Shown here one piece after another: positions 52,801-63,157 of a stretch of DNA of 64,000 nt. Position 1 is the first letter of the stretch; each line of letters begins with the position of its first letter. Made by a program: the position numbers and the translations under genes. The stretch comes from Oxytricha trifallax (lineage: Eukaryota > Ciliophora > Spirotrichea > Sporadotrichida > Oxytrichidae), in assembly GCA_000711775.1 (NCBI GenBank), contig ARYC01001232.1, positions 24,984 through 88,983 of the forward strand, given 5' to 3'. The notes beneath the pieces were generated by a model. The model searched no databases. It saw only the letters and a program-made list of their open reading frames with translations, and was not told the DNA's origin.

Positions 52801-55800
52801 GATAAATATGTGAAACAATAAATTTATGAAAATTCATAAAAATATTATTGATCAATATATATTTAGCCAAAATAATTCCCTCAATAATTATAGTAAATAA
52901 TAATTTTATGAGATTAAAATTAATTATAAATTAAGAAATTAACTTTTAATGATTTTGGAAACATTTTGAGAGAATAATTCCTTGATAATAATTTATCGTT
53001 AGTTTAATATTTTTTATAAATAAAAAAGATACTCAATCTTAAAATAAATTACAAATTTTTATTTTTATATTAAAAATAATATCTAGTTAATTAAATATTA
53101 AAATTATAATCTTTTTGATAATTTTAATTGTGTTCGGTTTTTTTCTCTTAATAATTAATAAAAAATTATATATTGTTTAAATTTACTCTCCAAATGTAGT
53201 TATATATTTTTATAGTCAGATCAATGGATGATGATGAAGTTTAGTGATTATAGGCTATTTAAACTATTTTATATTTTTTATAAATGCTCTCATTAGCATC
53301 AAGTCTTTTTAAATAATCTATAACATTTTTATTTAAAAGTCTTTGTTAACTTCATCAAGAAACAAAACATAAAATTATGAAGTATCCACAACATATGAAT
53401 CCAAACATGAATTATAAAATTAATTCAGATAATTTATATCAATTTTAAAATAAAAAAATTTATATCTTAAAATATTAATTATCTCCAGGTCTTTGATAAA
53501 ACTTTTAATTATCAATTTATCTGGTTCCAATATCAACTTAAATTTCAAATATTTGCATTAAGTATTCTTATGTAAATTCATAAACTTAATTATTTATATA
53601 TTTTAATTAATTTATTTTGATTAAAATTAAAGTAGTTTATTTAGTTTGACCACACCCAACAATATGCATTAAACCCTAGCTTGTTGATCCAGCGTTTGGA
53701 ATCACGGCTACTTTTATTCTTCGAAATGAAGCGATGTCGTATGGCAATGGCTTTGACAATCGAACGAAATAAATTTAGTTCAATATATAAAATGATCTCT
53801 GAATAAAGAAAAATCAATTTATGATAATTAATATATCTATATTTATTATTATAGCAAATGTTTTAACTTTAAATCAATTAAAATAAAAATATAAATAACA
53901 TGAATTTTTATATACAGAATCAGTTTTGATTTTATATATAGTCTAGTATATTTTAAAGGGCTATATTAATAAAAATTTTATATAGTTTTATTTTCTGTAC
54001 ATAGCATATTTAATTAAGCCACAAAAATCAAAATATTTGGTAGTTTTTTTAAGTATAAAATTTAAATTCTCATTATGTAAACTCAAGTTGATATTTGTTT
54101 ATTCTACTCCAGATTTTAAATATTTAACTAAATTTACAATAATACAAATAAGATTGAAGTGATGTTGCAGGGACAGTAGACAGATCAATATTAATTTTTC
54201 AATTAAATTAACTGATTTTAAAAAAGTAAAATCAAGCCAATTAATCATTTAATAAATGTTTTCGTTTCCAGACTCTAATTTTGATATTTTAGTGAGAATT
54301 AGAACTTCTTTTGCTCTAGTCGTACTTATTACTGCCATTCCCTATGATACATCGCTTTAAATAAAAGAACTTTCTCTTATAAAAATTCAAAAAATAAAGA
54401 TTTAATCAATTGGACTTTGTTATAAAGCCCAAGTTGAATAAAAGCTGTTGGGGTAAGTTGTCTAAGGGACAGGATCAATATATTAAACAATTATTAATTG
54501 AAAAGAAAACAAATATTGTATTAATTTAGTTTCAATAACTATATTATTATTAGAAGATTTATGGAAATTAATACTGGGGCTTAAGCAAGCCAGATATTTA
54601 TTACATTTTTACTTCATCCTTTTGACTTTCGGCACTATTACTTAACCCTCCCTAGAGTATTGAGAAGTTCAGTTCCTGCATCTGGCTCTTTCTAACATTC
54701 CATCACATAGGGCCAAGTAAGTTAATCTCGACGGGGCCTCCTTAATGGCATCAGTATTATATTTAGAGAGTATAACTATTTTATAATATTTAATTTTTCT
54801 GAATTTTCATAATTGCAATTTTTTTTTGGACATCATCAAACAGACTTATCAATATGTAACCTTAACTATAAAATTCCATGCCTTATCTCCAAACACTTTT
54901 AAGAGTAAAGGAATTTGTGTTTTTATTCTCATAAAAAGCGCTAACTATAGCTGCTTAATTCAATAAATCTACAATTACAATAATTTTTACAAGTTTATTT
55001 ATTAATCCATCTTATTTTTTTTAATTAAAGGTTTATAACTAACATAAAACTGAGGCCATTTTTAATTTAATTAATTACAAAACCCAATCGATTAGTATCT
55101 AAATTTTTATAGCTTATTAGAGCTTTAGTCGATCTATCCCCAGGATTTGCAGTTTTTTAGAAAACTATATTTCCTACATCATAATTATACTAATCAAAGT
55201 ATTTTATCCACAATAAGGTACTTGTAGGGTCATAGTAAAAATTCTATGAGATAAATTTTATTTTAAATATAATTTTCTCATTTTTTTAATACAAAAATAA
55301 ATAAATGAATAATTTTTATAGTACAGTAGAATTTGATTAAGAATTATTAAAAATTGCAATTTTATATAGTTTAAATAAATTGAGCGAAATCAATATTTGA
55401 GATAAAAAAAATATCCTTTTAAAGATTAGTTAGAAATGAGCAATATTAAACTATTGCAATTAAATAAAAATAAAAAATTATTATATTTTGTTTACCAATT
55501 TCTAATTTAAATTAGAAAGTTGTCCATTTTTTAAGTATGTCATTTTTTTTATAAAATTAATACTAAAGTTTGAATCACATGTAATAATAAATCAATTATA
55601 TAGTCACAAAGACATTATATTTTAAATATCTTAATTGAAAGACTAATTATAACCTTTAATTTTATTTTAAAATTTATGAATTAGAAAAATAAGAAACTTT
55701 TTCTAATAAAGGTATTAATTGGACCTATAGTTGTTGATTATGTGGTTCCAGCTGCAATCAGATAATTTTAGTCATCAATATTAATTATAACTAAAAAATT

Positions 55801-55980
55801 ATAAAATGATGCTTAAATATTACAATTTACTTTTATGTTCTAAAAATAATTAAAAAAAAATGTTTTTTTTATTTAAATTTCATAATATCCAAACTCACGA
55901 TTGATGATTAACCATTAGAATCTCCAAAACCCCTTTAATACTTAAAACTGCATTATTGTGTTCCATAAACATTGAAATTA
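46640..55980 (-). CDS. Cadherin-like (CADG-type) multi-pass membrane protein gene 1, fragmented
   Basis: Minus-strand blocks from high to low coordinates. About 55980-53645: propeller-like repeats (GFGDSNGQSSIVSLDI; LVIINIDDQNYLIAAGTTQS; NPGDRSTKALISYKN). About 52350-50405: beta-sandwich repeats resembling dystroglycan-type cadherin domains (YDPSSYTITIHSTSQAAKGQ; LTSDKDGDTVTMDV with FNPDDNHAGFYIIKFTLND). 49245-46640: membrane region (GAPIQQSLQAGIYSSFVLQ; WGAINTLQLITHLPLFKLEF; LLRRLLFAISLPLFGFMIQL; MTFLVCLYMSLMFTDFV) and a hydrophilic tail (RNARLKLEPMNELYIDQVGQ). It is probably an adhesion or receptor-like surface protein; the function is unknown. The stop and start codons were not fixed. It is paralogous to the next gene downstream on the plus-coordinate axis. 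Confidence 0.75.
47268..47402 (-). CDS. Cadherin-like gene 1, membrane block (LFNE)
   Basis: IDLFNEMTFLVCLYMSLMFT, DFVTDLDFQNKLGW and SLIAIIVL form the LFNE..TDFVxD motif seen in many ciliate multi-pass proteins of this kind. It starts at pointer TCAATTTTAT (+ strand 47393-47402). Confidence 0.75.
47403..47491. other. 89-bp IES with 10-bp pointer
   Basis: TCAATTTTAT (+ strand) is at 47393-47402 and 47492-47501. On the coding strand joining gives MEKSYQNKIDLFNEMTFLV; the IES contains an in-frame TGA. Confidence 0.8.
47492..47770 (-). CDS. Cadherin-like gene 1, membrane block (LLRRLLFA)
   Basis: It encodes NYILLFLLRRLLFAISLPLF, GFMIQLYLQIWISLVVIFF and QVTVQPMEKSYQNKI. Two hydrophobic helices flank a short polar turn. 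Confidence 0.75.
48590..49040 (-). CDS. Cadherin-like gene 1, membrane block (THLPLF)
   Basis: It encodes HALSLIWGAINTLQLITHLP, LFKLEFPGNANYFLSFLIDL, FEFLNQIPYLESGEEEDTLN, then GPQYQVLGYDSIYIF and the helix NYIIFMSVGIALIILLLFYF. A 39-nt in-frame repeat-bounded stretch (AAAAAT twice on the coding strand) may be a further IES between TLN and NYDTSDQ. Homologous to 61610-61925 in gene 2. Confidence 0.8.
49041..49084. other. 44-bp IES with pointer CATGTT
   Basis: CATGTT (+ strand) is at 49035-49040 and 49085-49090. On the coding strand joining gives SSFVLQHALSLIWGAINTL in frame. Confidence 0.8.
49085..49245 (-). CDS. Cadherin-like gene 1 block with intron
   Basis: PKQLSE is joined, across a GT..AG intron of about 40 nt, to ADAQQIQSLGAPIQQSLQAG and IYSSFVLQ. 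It marks the start of the membrane-proximal conserved region. Confidence 0.7.
49246..50404. other. Spacer with MITE G3
   Basis: Outside the MITE at 49497-49992 no coding block was recognised. The pointers bounding this spacer were not identified. Confidence 0.4.
49497..49992. repeat. GGAAGTTTCC-family MITE, copy G3
   Basis: The left end is a G-run then GGAAGTTTCCTGCACTGG with a second GGGAAGTTTCCTGCA about 40 bp inward. The right end is TGCAGGAAACTTCC plus a C-run. The layout matches copy G1 closely, including a TTTATGATAAAAAAAAA segment between the two motifs. Confidence 0.9.
50405..51255 (-). CDS. Cadherin-like gene 1, cadherin-type repeat blocks
   Basis: There are at least three blocks: about 51255-51070 (NYDPSSYTITIHSTSQAAKG, QYHINLKYTNPYNSS), 51050-50700 (EVDSGQKTINLGDILTFTNN, CGDSYTYQATLS, then FIWMLNVTQKAIEPSVINV) and 50640-50405 (IKIEYNLPLTSDKDGDTVTM, AKFDEPKNMIEFNPDDNHAG, FYIIKFTLNDNYEGNP). 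The pattern of a Y-x-L-P start, DxDGD, and F-P-x-G-x-Y-x-I-x-F-x-L-x-D fits dystroglycan-type cadherin-like domains. Internal joints were not resolved. Confidence 0.7.
51560..51965 (-). CDS. Cadherin-like gene 1, extracellular block
   Basis: It encodes NPDTTNTKQSSYCSNQFTLQ, LIGSYSISWIIQNGNFEFNV, SGDQICTDKRRIHSITQTSF and, in a shifted frame, IKADNITLIPGLDTFQITTQ. Beta-strand-like alternation is present. Confidence 0.65.
52185..52350 (-). CDS. Cadherin-like gene 1, extracellular block
   Basis: It encodes LSINALYAGMHVNSKVSSIY, NSKNSLTCSPDAQNPIVQTL and VWPFSSTSFSNNNTVFLS. The same frame remains open to 51966, but the composition between suggests an IES. Confidence 0.65.
53645..54480 (-). CDS. 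Cadherin-like gene 1, candidate propeller blocks
   Basis: Two blocks less AT-rich than their surroundings. About 54480-54290 (DPVPQTTYPNSFYSTWALQQ; SQGMAVISTTRAKEVLILTK) and 53770-53645 (LPYDIASFRRIKVAVIPNAG; SQGLMHIVGCGQT). More than one frame is open in each, so the frame choice is tentative. Confidence 0.45.
54600..54990 (-). CDS. Cadherin-like gene 1, propeller blocks
   Basis: About 54990-54820 reads AAIVSAFYENKNTNSFTLKS, VWRQGMEFYSQGYILISLFD. About 54745-54600 reads WNVRKSQMQELNFSILQGGL and SNSAESQKDEVKMQ (tentative frame). The joint between them was not resolved. Confidence 0.5.
55060..55980 (-). CDS. Cadherin-like gene 1, N-terminal propeller blocks
   Basis: About 55980-55870: FNVYGTQQCSFKYQRGFGDS, NGQSSIVSLDIMK. 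About 55810-55690: LVIINIDDQNYLIAAGTTQS, TIGPINTFIRKSF. About 55260-55060: YDPTSTLLWIKYFDQYNYDV, GNIVFQKTANPGDRSTKALI. Gly-Asp turns and paired strands look like beta-propeller (SBBP-type) repeats. The start codon was not found. Confidence 0.6.
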
Positions 55981-57392
55981 CCCAAATATATTTGAAGACA
56001 TACTAGGATGCTAAAAAATATTTTAATTTTTATGAATTCTTGTAAGTTTTTCACTTTTTATGTAAAACCTTCTTTAGTTTTAGATTGGATATTTAACATT
56101 AATATAACAAATATTGCTTAAATATTATTTATTTCGTAAATTAAAGTAAAAATATTTATTTATTAAAATTAAGGGCTTTTAAAATATAATAAACTAAAAT
56201 GAATTGAATTTAATTTTGAACTACGTTGAAAAATTTTAAGATAAATATATAAAATATCCTATTATGCCATTCAAAGAATTTTATTTATTAAATACAATTA
56301 ATGTCATCAAACCTAATATATTTATGCAATAATATTATTATTTTTGAATAATTATAATAAAACAATATTAAAATACAATATTTACAAAGAAAAGTATCTA
56401 GGGTTATAAATAATATATAAAATTTAATAATTTAATATAAGAAAATGTATTATTTCATAAAAGTCAAGGAAATTACACTTTCCTTTAATTGTTACTGTAT
56501 ATTCTATGTTTATTATATATTTTTTAAATATTATTTAAATATAAATCATTTTAAAATCTTGACATCATTTTAAATAATTGTGAAATAAAAAAATGATAAG
56601 AAAAATGATATTTCGAGTTAATCTACAAGTTATTGAGCTCATTCTAATTACAACAGTTCCATTAAATGGAGTGTAATTTATGAGCGCAAAATAATTGTTC
56701 AAAATATAAAAAACTTGATTCCAAAAAATCTACTCATTTATTTAAAGTCAATCAAAAATATTTTAAATTAATAATCCTTAATTTAACTGATAGATAAATA
56801 AAATATACATTAAATTGTTTCTAGATGGAAGTTTCCTGCATTCAATATTCAAATTTATACTATTTATCAATAAATAAATAACTGACATATAAATCATAAT
56901 TTCAAAAATCACTTACCGTATTAGGCAACTTTTTCAGAATAAAATTGCTAATCTTAATTATGTTTTAGAAGAAATTAGAGCTAAATATGAATATATTTAT
57001 CATCTTTGGTTAGAAAGATTTTGGAATTTTTAAAATTACATATTTTATGTAAGAGGCAGGAAAAACTTTCAAAGAAATGGAAAGCTTTGCCATTTGTGCC
57101 CATATAGTATTTTGGGGTCTGGAAATTTTCATTCCAAGATTTCTAATAAATTATTTTTATTATTCATATTCGTTATATTTTCATTTATAAATCTTTGGAA
57201 GACAATAAAAAATTAATATTTACTTGGAGTATCACATATGAAATTATTTTTTATTTATTGATATAAAATTTTAAGTAACTTGTAAAAACATATAATTATA
57301 ATATTTTTTCAATGAATTAATCATCAAATTATTTATTGATATGATTCTTTTAATAGCTAATTTGAGAAATGTAATTTGGTTATTAAATTCTA
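55981..57392. other. Intergenic AT-rich DNA with a decayed MITE
   Basis: No convincing coding block. 56824-57130 resembles a diverged GGAAGTTTCC-family element: TGGAAGTTTCCTGCATTC at the left and GAGGCAGGAAAAACTTTC near 57052 at the right. It should contain the 5' end of cadherin-like gene 1. Confidence 0.35.
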
Positions 57393-57826
57393 GGGGGGGG
57401 GGAAGTTTCCTGCCTCTAAATTTATATGCACCCTAGAGGAAGTTTCCTGCCCCCAAAAAGGTAGTTTCCTGCCCCCTTCGGAAGTTTCCTGCCCTATATA
57501 TAAAATATATAATTTTTATCATTTTCAAAGAATCTTTATCATCAATTATGATGTAGTTTTTTTAATTTTAGCTTCAAATATCATTTCTACCTTGATAATG
57601 AATTTAAAATTTAATGAAAATTACATTAATTATTAATAAAAACACTTATTTTAGCCTTGTTAATAATATATAATTTGATAAAGAATAATTATGTACCTTG
57701 AAAATTATATAATAGTAAATGTTGTATAGTACATGATTATAGTAATTGAAATTGAAATTTATTGTTTCTATTGAAATTATTTCAAAAAACATAAAATTTA
57801 ATGTTGGGGGCAGGTAACTTCCCCCT
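57393..57826. repeat. GGAAGTTTCC-family MITE, copy G4
   Basis: The left end has a G-run and four tandem degenerate GAAGTTTCCTGCC motifs (57402-57494). The right end is GGGGGCAGGTAACTTCCCCC. The interior of about 300 bp is AT-rich. Of the copies here it has the longest terminal array. Confidence 0.85.
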
Positions 57827-58254
57827 CAAATTCTAAAATTTTTTATTTAATTATAATTTATTTATTTACTCATTTTAGTTATAATCTTTTTCATTAAATT
57901 TTTTAAAAAACTATCGAGTTAGATTTTTAATAAAATTAAATATATCAAATAAAAGCTGAATTAGATGAAGGAAAGTTTGAAGGTCTGTAATATTTCATAT
58001 TAAATTTTTATTGTTGATAAAAATAATAAAATAGGGGGTGGTGACTAGAATTTTTCTGAAAGCATTAATAGAAATTAAGTCTAAGAAATTTTTTTTAATT
58101 GTAAATAATATATAACAAAATCCCGTACTTCTTCATAAATGTAATATGAATCTACTCACCCTCATTGAATTCTTATTAAATTGATCTAGATCTATTATTA
58201 CAATATTAATACCAATTATATATCAATTAATTATCATTTTACTTAGAATCTATT
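57827..58254. other. AT-rich spacer between the two cadherin-like genes
   Basis: No coding block was recognised. The 3' end of gene 2 may extend into it. Confidence 0.35.
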
Positions 58255-61200
58255 TTTTGAATTGATATTGGTATCTGGGTCAAATTTTATTGGATATCCA
58301 ATATTAATAATCATATAGAATTACTAGATTTATTTTTAACACTAACAATATAATATGTTAATCCATAAATGTTTTTCTTTTAGAGTCTATCTTTAGCAGT
58401 TTCTATTTTAATAGCTGGTCGATTTTAATTATAAATTTAAAAATAATTGTGAATTAAAAATTAAATAATTATTTATCTAAGATCTGTAACTCCCTTAATT
58501 TTGACAGTTTTTAATTAATTAGACAAATGATCTACAGTTTTTGGTGTCAGGAAACGCCTTGTAAATTGTCTCGCAAATTATCCAATATTATATATAATTA
58601 TATTTATGATATTACCCAACTCTAGATGAGACGCTTCCAGAATAATAATTTCTAGTAAGAACTGTACTTGTGGTCTTAGTTCTATCTTCCTCATCGTCTT
58701 CATTTTATCTCCACTAAGTCATTTATTAGTATATTATATTATATTTTAGGATATATTTATTATAAATACAAACAAATTAAGCAATAGCTTTTGCTCAATT
58801 TCTTCTTTAAGGAATACTCTGAGAATGAAATATCTTCTAATATTTCTTCTTTTTATTCTGTGTCTAAATTTTACACATTTGAGTCAAATAATCTAGCTTG
58901 AGTTTAAGTCATAGATGTTTAATCTAAAACAATTATTATATAATAAATTAGTTAAAATAAATAAATTATAATTGATTTACATATAAATTCAAATCTTCTT
59001 AGACTTTAGCTGTTTTAATTTTCTATATGAAATCTTTAATCATACTTCCTGTAATTGCTTAGTAAATCTATTTTTATCAATAAAAATATATAGCTGTAAA
59101 ATTGACTAATATGCATAAAATTATGAGTGAGTTATAGAGCCACCCCAAATGGTATTGAAATTTCCTTGTATTTTAAACATCACTGAGCATTAATGTCAGG
59201 TATAAACATAGCACAAGTATTCAAATCCTTAAATTAATTAAAAAATATATTAATTATTACAAAATAGAATCAAAAATACTTATATACAAATTAAGAATTT
59301 TATAACTTGTATGGAATTATTCCTCTTATTAAGTTAAAAAAATTACTATATTGTTTTATGTAAATATATGAATAAAAGTTTATTTCGATATTTATTAAAG
59401 ATACATTTAAATAGAGTAATCTGAAGCGGTAGAAATAAAATTTAATCAATCCTATGTATAAGAATTACACTTTTTAAATTACAACATTAAATAATTTTGC
59501 TTACAAAATAAAATGAAAATGTTTTGAGAAATCTAATTTAATAAAAGTATATACTGATAATCTAACGAATTAACATAATCACAAATATTATTAAATCCTT
59601 TCCATAATTAATATTCTATTTATATTAAATCAGAAATAAGATATATTTTTATTTAAAGTTTTAATTGATTCATTGAATAAGCATTGTTCATTTTGATATT
59701 GTCCCTTCATTGGTTTATATTTGATAAGATATACCAATGCTATTGATGAGAAAATTAGCTAAAAGCACACTTGAAATTATATTGGACAACTGGGAATGAA
59801 CAATCCATACACAATCTTTCTTAAGTAAAACATCATAATGTAGTACTCATAATTACTGCAATTAATATCAACATCATCAAAGAGAGATCCATACTATTTT
59901 CGGAATTATTTAAAATATAATATAATTAATTCTTGCACAGACTATTTCTATTTAGGGTTAATTAAATTTAAATACACATATTTTTATAAACTATGAATTA
60001 GAATATTTGTTTAATTACTAATTTTTATTTAATTAAGTCTACCCTATTTATGTTTGAGTGTCTTCAATTGATAAATATTAAAAATAATATTCATTTTTTT
60101 TTCTCAATATAGCAGAATTGAGTTGATTGTGAATTAATAATAAGTTTTTAGTTTAATATTTTAGACAAACTTAACAGTTTATTGAATAGTTTTTTTTATT
60201 TTTAATTTATGATATAACTAAAGGAAATTATTGATTATTATAAAAAGGCTTAATATTATTAAAACTAATTCTCAAATTAAATTGAATTTTTAAATACTAA
60301 TTGAATTAAAAAAACAAATAAATAGCAGTTATTATTATCAAACAAAAATAGTTGTTTTTAAAGAAATCAAAACTAACTTCCAAAATTATAAAAATAAATA
60401 AATTTTAAGAGGGATGTACATCTGCTTTAAATTATTATTTTACTTTGATTAAAATTACAATAAAAAATTAGGGATAAACTATTTATTCAGGATTTGCCAA
60501 ACTATACTCTATTATAATTAAAATTGTTTAAGCAATAAAATGTTTCCAAATATATTTATTTATGGCAATATTAAATTAACTTGATTAGGGTTTAAGATTC
60601 TCAAAATTAAATTGAATTTTAATTAGTAGTTTGCTAATCTATAATCAATTATTAGAAGTATGCCCTAATATTTATGTGTATATATATAGTAATACTTAAA
60701 CAATTTCATCTATGCAATATTTTAAGTTTACGTTGTTTAAAATACTAAGATCTTTATAAATATGAATAAAAGCGCTGCTACGATGACATTTATGATCAAT
60801 CTTTGATTGAATTATAAATCGCTGTACATTATGAGTATCATATATCCGATAATACACAATTGCAGATAGAACTATAATATATATTTACTATATTATGATT
60901 ATTAATTACTAATAAATTATAAATGCATACCCTCAATAGCCAGTTATATGTAAATTTAATAAGAAACTTTTGTTTATTTATATTTAATGCTATTAATTTG
61001 ATAGGAATTTAAGGGATAAGAAAATTAATAAATTATTAAATATCTTAGTTAAGTTATTTGTATATTCATCTAAACTTCATATTAATTTGAAAGCAATATA
61101 CTTTTGTAATTTAATATAATTATTTCTTTTTCAAAAGCGGAGTTTACTAAATATAATGTTTATAAGTTATTTAAAATCATAATACTTTGCTTTTTATAAT

Positions 61201-62770
61201 TTTTCAGAATTATATGAACTGTATTTCCATTCAAAGTAAAGATTATTAATGGAATTAATTTGAATTTAAGATGGGGGATAATATGTAAAAAATAAACTGC
61301 TATGATTTTTTATTATTAATTTTTAATTTCAGCAAAACAAACGTTTTCTAATATATATATATATATATATTTAATTAAATTCACTCACAATAGATCTAAA
61401 AGCATTTGCGAAATACTAGTTCTATGGTTGGAAAGTTTATATTTATTAGCTTGATTTTATGAATTTTAAGAATAAGTAGTCAATTACAACAAATATGTTT
61501 GAAAAAATAAATCAATATAACTTTATTTTAGTGAGATTATTGAACCAAAGGCAATCAGTATTGTAAAACTTTCAAGTATAGTAAAAAATAGAATTAATTT
61601 ATAAAATCTTTAATTATAAGACTAGCCCATAAATACTATCGTATCCAATTGCTTAAAATTTCTCATTTGGCTCTATGTCATAATTTCTATTGAAATAATC
61701 AATCTCAACATTATGAAAGTTTCTTCCCAATAAAGGTATTAAGTAAGGTAAAATAAAATTCCTAAATATCAAATTTTCTTTTTAAAAAATATTACCAACC
61801 CTATTAAGTTGAAAAATTTGAAAATCTCTGCTCCCATATTCAAGTTGATAGGGTTTATAATGTGTTTGACGAAATAGAGACTCACTGCTGGGAAGTTAGA
61901 ATCAAATAAAGGGAGGTGAATGATTTTTAAATTTAAAAATTAACCAATACATTAAAAATCAGAATAATATTTAAGGAAAGTTAATATTTTAATGGCAAAA
62001 ATTTTGCCTTAAATTATTTTATTTTTATTATAGTCTATAATTATTTAATGGAATCTTCTAAAGTTTTTATGCCAAACTTAGGTTTAGAGTATCAAATAAG
62101 CATACTTTAAATCTATATTGCTATAAAACAAAATTACTATAACAAATAATTTAAGAAATTCTTTAACTATAACAAATTATATAGAAGTCTTAAAATTTAT
62201 GTGATTTATTATTAACAGAAGAATAAATTACTTAATAATTTTAATAATTGACTAAAAATAATTAAATGATTAGCTGAAGAATACAAAACATATTCCAAAT
62301 CATATAATTGTATCTCTTTCTAAGAAAATTTAAAAAAAAGGATTAAATTTACCTTGAAAAAATTAAAAACAATGAGAGGAAGATCATAATGTATAAGAAT
62401 ACTCTCATTAAAAATAAATAATTTACAACCAACCAATTCAGATTTAATTTAAACTTATTCATAATAAAAATATCTATTTAATTTGTGCAAATTATAAAAA
62501 TATTTCTTAGATAATTAATTTTTTCATTGCAATAGCAATACTCTGAATAAATAAAAATAATAGATTAATAAATTAAAGATAATTTATTTTTGCATATATT
62601 TTGAATAGTTGATTCTTCATCTAATAGTAGTAAAATTATTCAATAATTGCTCAAAATTACTCTTGCTAACTTATAGAGGTATATCATATTTGAGTAAGAC
62701 TGTATTTCTAACCCTTGAAAATTCACTGCTTGCCAAGTCTCTCTTTAGGCTGTGCCTAGATAAGGTTGAA
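58255..62770 (-). CDS. Cadherin-like multi-pass membrane protein gene 2 (3' part), paralogue of gene 1
   Basis: Minus-strand blocks from high to low. About 62770-62640: QPYLGTAQRETWQAVNFQGL (tentative). 61925-61802: IIHLPLFDSNFPAVSLYFVK, MGAEIFKFFNLI. 61744-61610: PLLGRNFHNVEIDYFNRNYD, KFQAIGYDSIYG. 59900-59690: YGSLFDDVDINCSNYEYYIM, MFYLRKIVYGLFIP, QLIFSSIALVYLIKYKPMKG. 59230-58980: FIPDINAQ, GSMIKDFIQKIKTAKVQEDL. 58930-58255: QARLFDSNVQNLDTEQKEEI, DISFSEYSLKKK, NEDDEEDRTKTTSTVLTRNY, RRFLTPKTVDHLSNQL, GYPIKFDPDTNINSK. The order THLPLF, GYDSIY, LLRR-like, KYKPMK mirrors gene 1. The extracellular part must lie beyond TBE E, outside the window. Confidence 0.72.
59900..61609. other. AT-rich spacer within cadherin-like gene 2
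   Basis: No coding block was recognised on the minus strand and no gene on the plus strand. It contains an (AT)n run at 61350-61370. It presumably holds one or more IESs; helix blocks homologous to gene 1 could be hidden. Confidence 0.35.
61350..61370. repeat. (AT)n microsatellite
   Basis: About ten AT repeats. Confidence 0.9.
61745..61801. other. 57-bp IES with pointer TATTAAGT in gene 2
   Basis: TATTAAGT (+ strand) is at 61737-61744 and 61802-61809. On the coding strand joining gives EIFKFFNLIPLLGRNFHNVE in frame, aligning with gene 1 DFEFLNQIPYLESG. Confidence 0.8.
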
Positions 62771-63157
62771 TTTCATTTTAGTAAGTAAATTTTTAAATTA
62801 ATCAAGAATTTTGAATACATATATTTGAAATAAGTGTTAAAAATATCAAATAAGGGAAAAAGCATAGGTTTGAGAGAAAAGGTAGATGCAAATAATTCTA
62901 AAAGTATTTATTGAAAGTTTACAAGATATTCCGACAGAGTAGATTCAGCGCATATGCGCTTGAATTAAATCGAGGGCATGGGAGTCTTTTTTTAGGTCAA
63001 AAATGCATTCTTAATTCAAAATATCCTCTTGGACTTAGGTTGTTTTAATTGATGATTTCTTAATTAATAATAATATATTTTATAATATAATTTTAATTTT
63101 TAATAAAAATAAAATTTTTTTAACTTTAATCAAATTTTTCATTATAGAAATCACATT
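62771..63157. other. Spacer before TBE E
   Basis: A less AT-rich patch at about 62900-63010 (minus frame with TQKKTPMPSIQFKRICAEST) may be one more coding block of gene 2, but there is no family motif to confirm it. The remainder is AT-rich. Confidence 0.3.

Noticed and set aside
53690-54370. Inverted repeat of about 35 bp (GCGATGT..GGCAATGG-like) at 53715-53750 and 54330-54365
   Set aside because: The match is short and interrupted. It may only reflect two similar propeller-repeat codons or chance.
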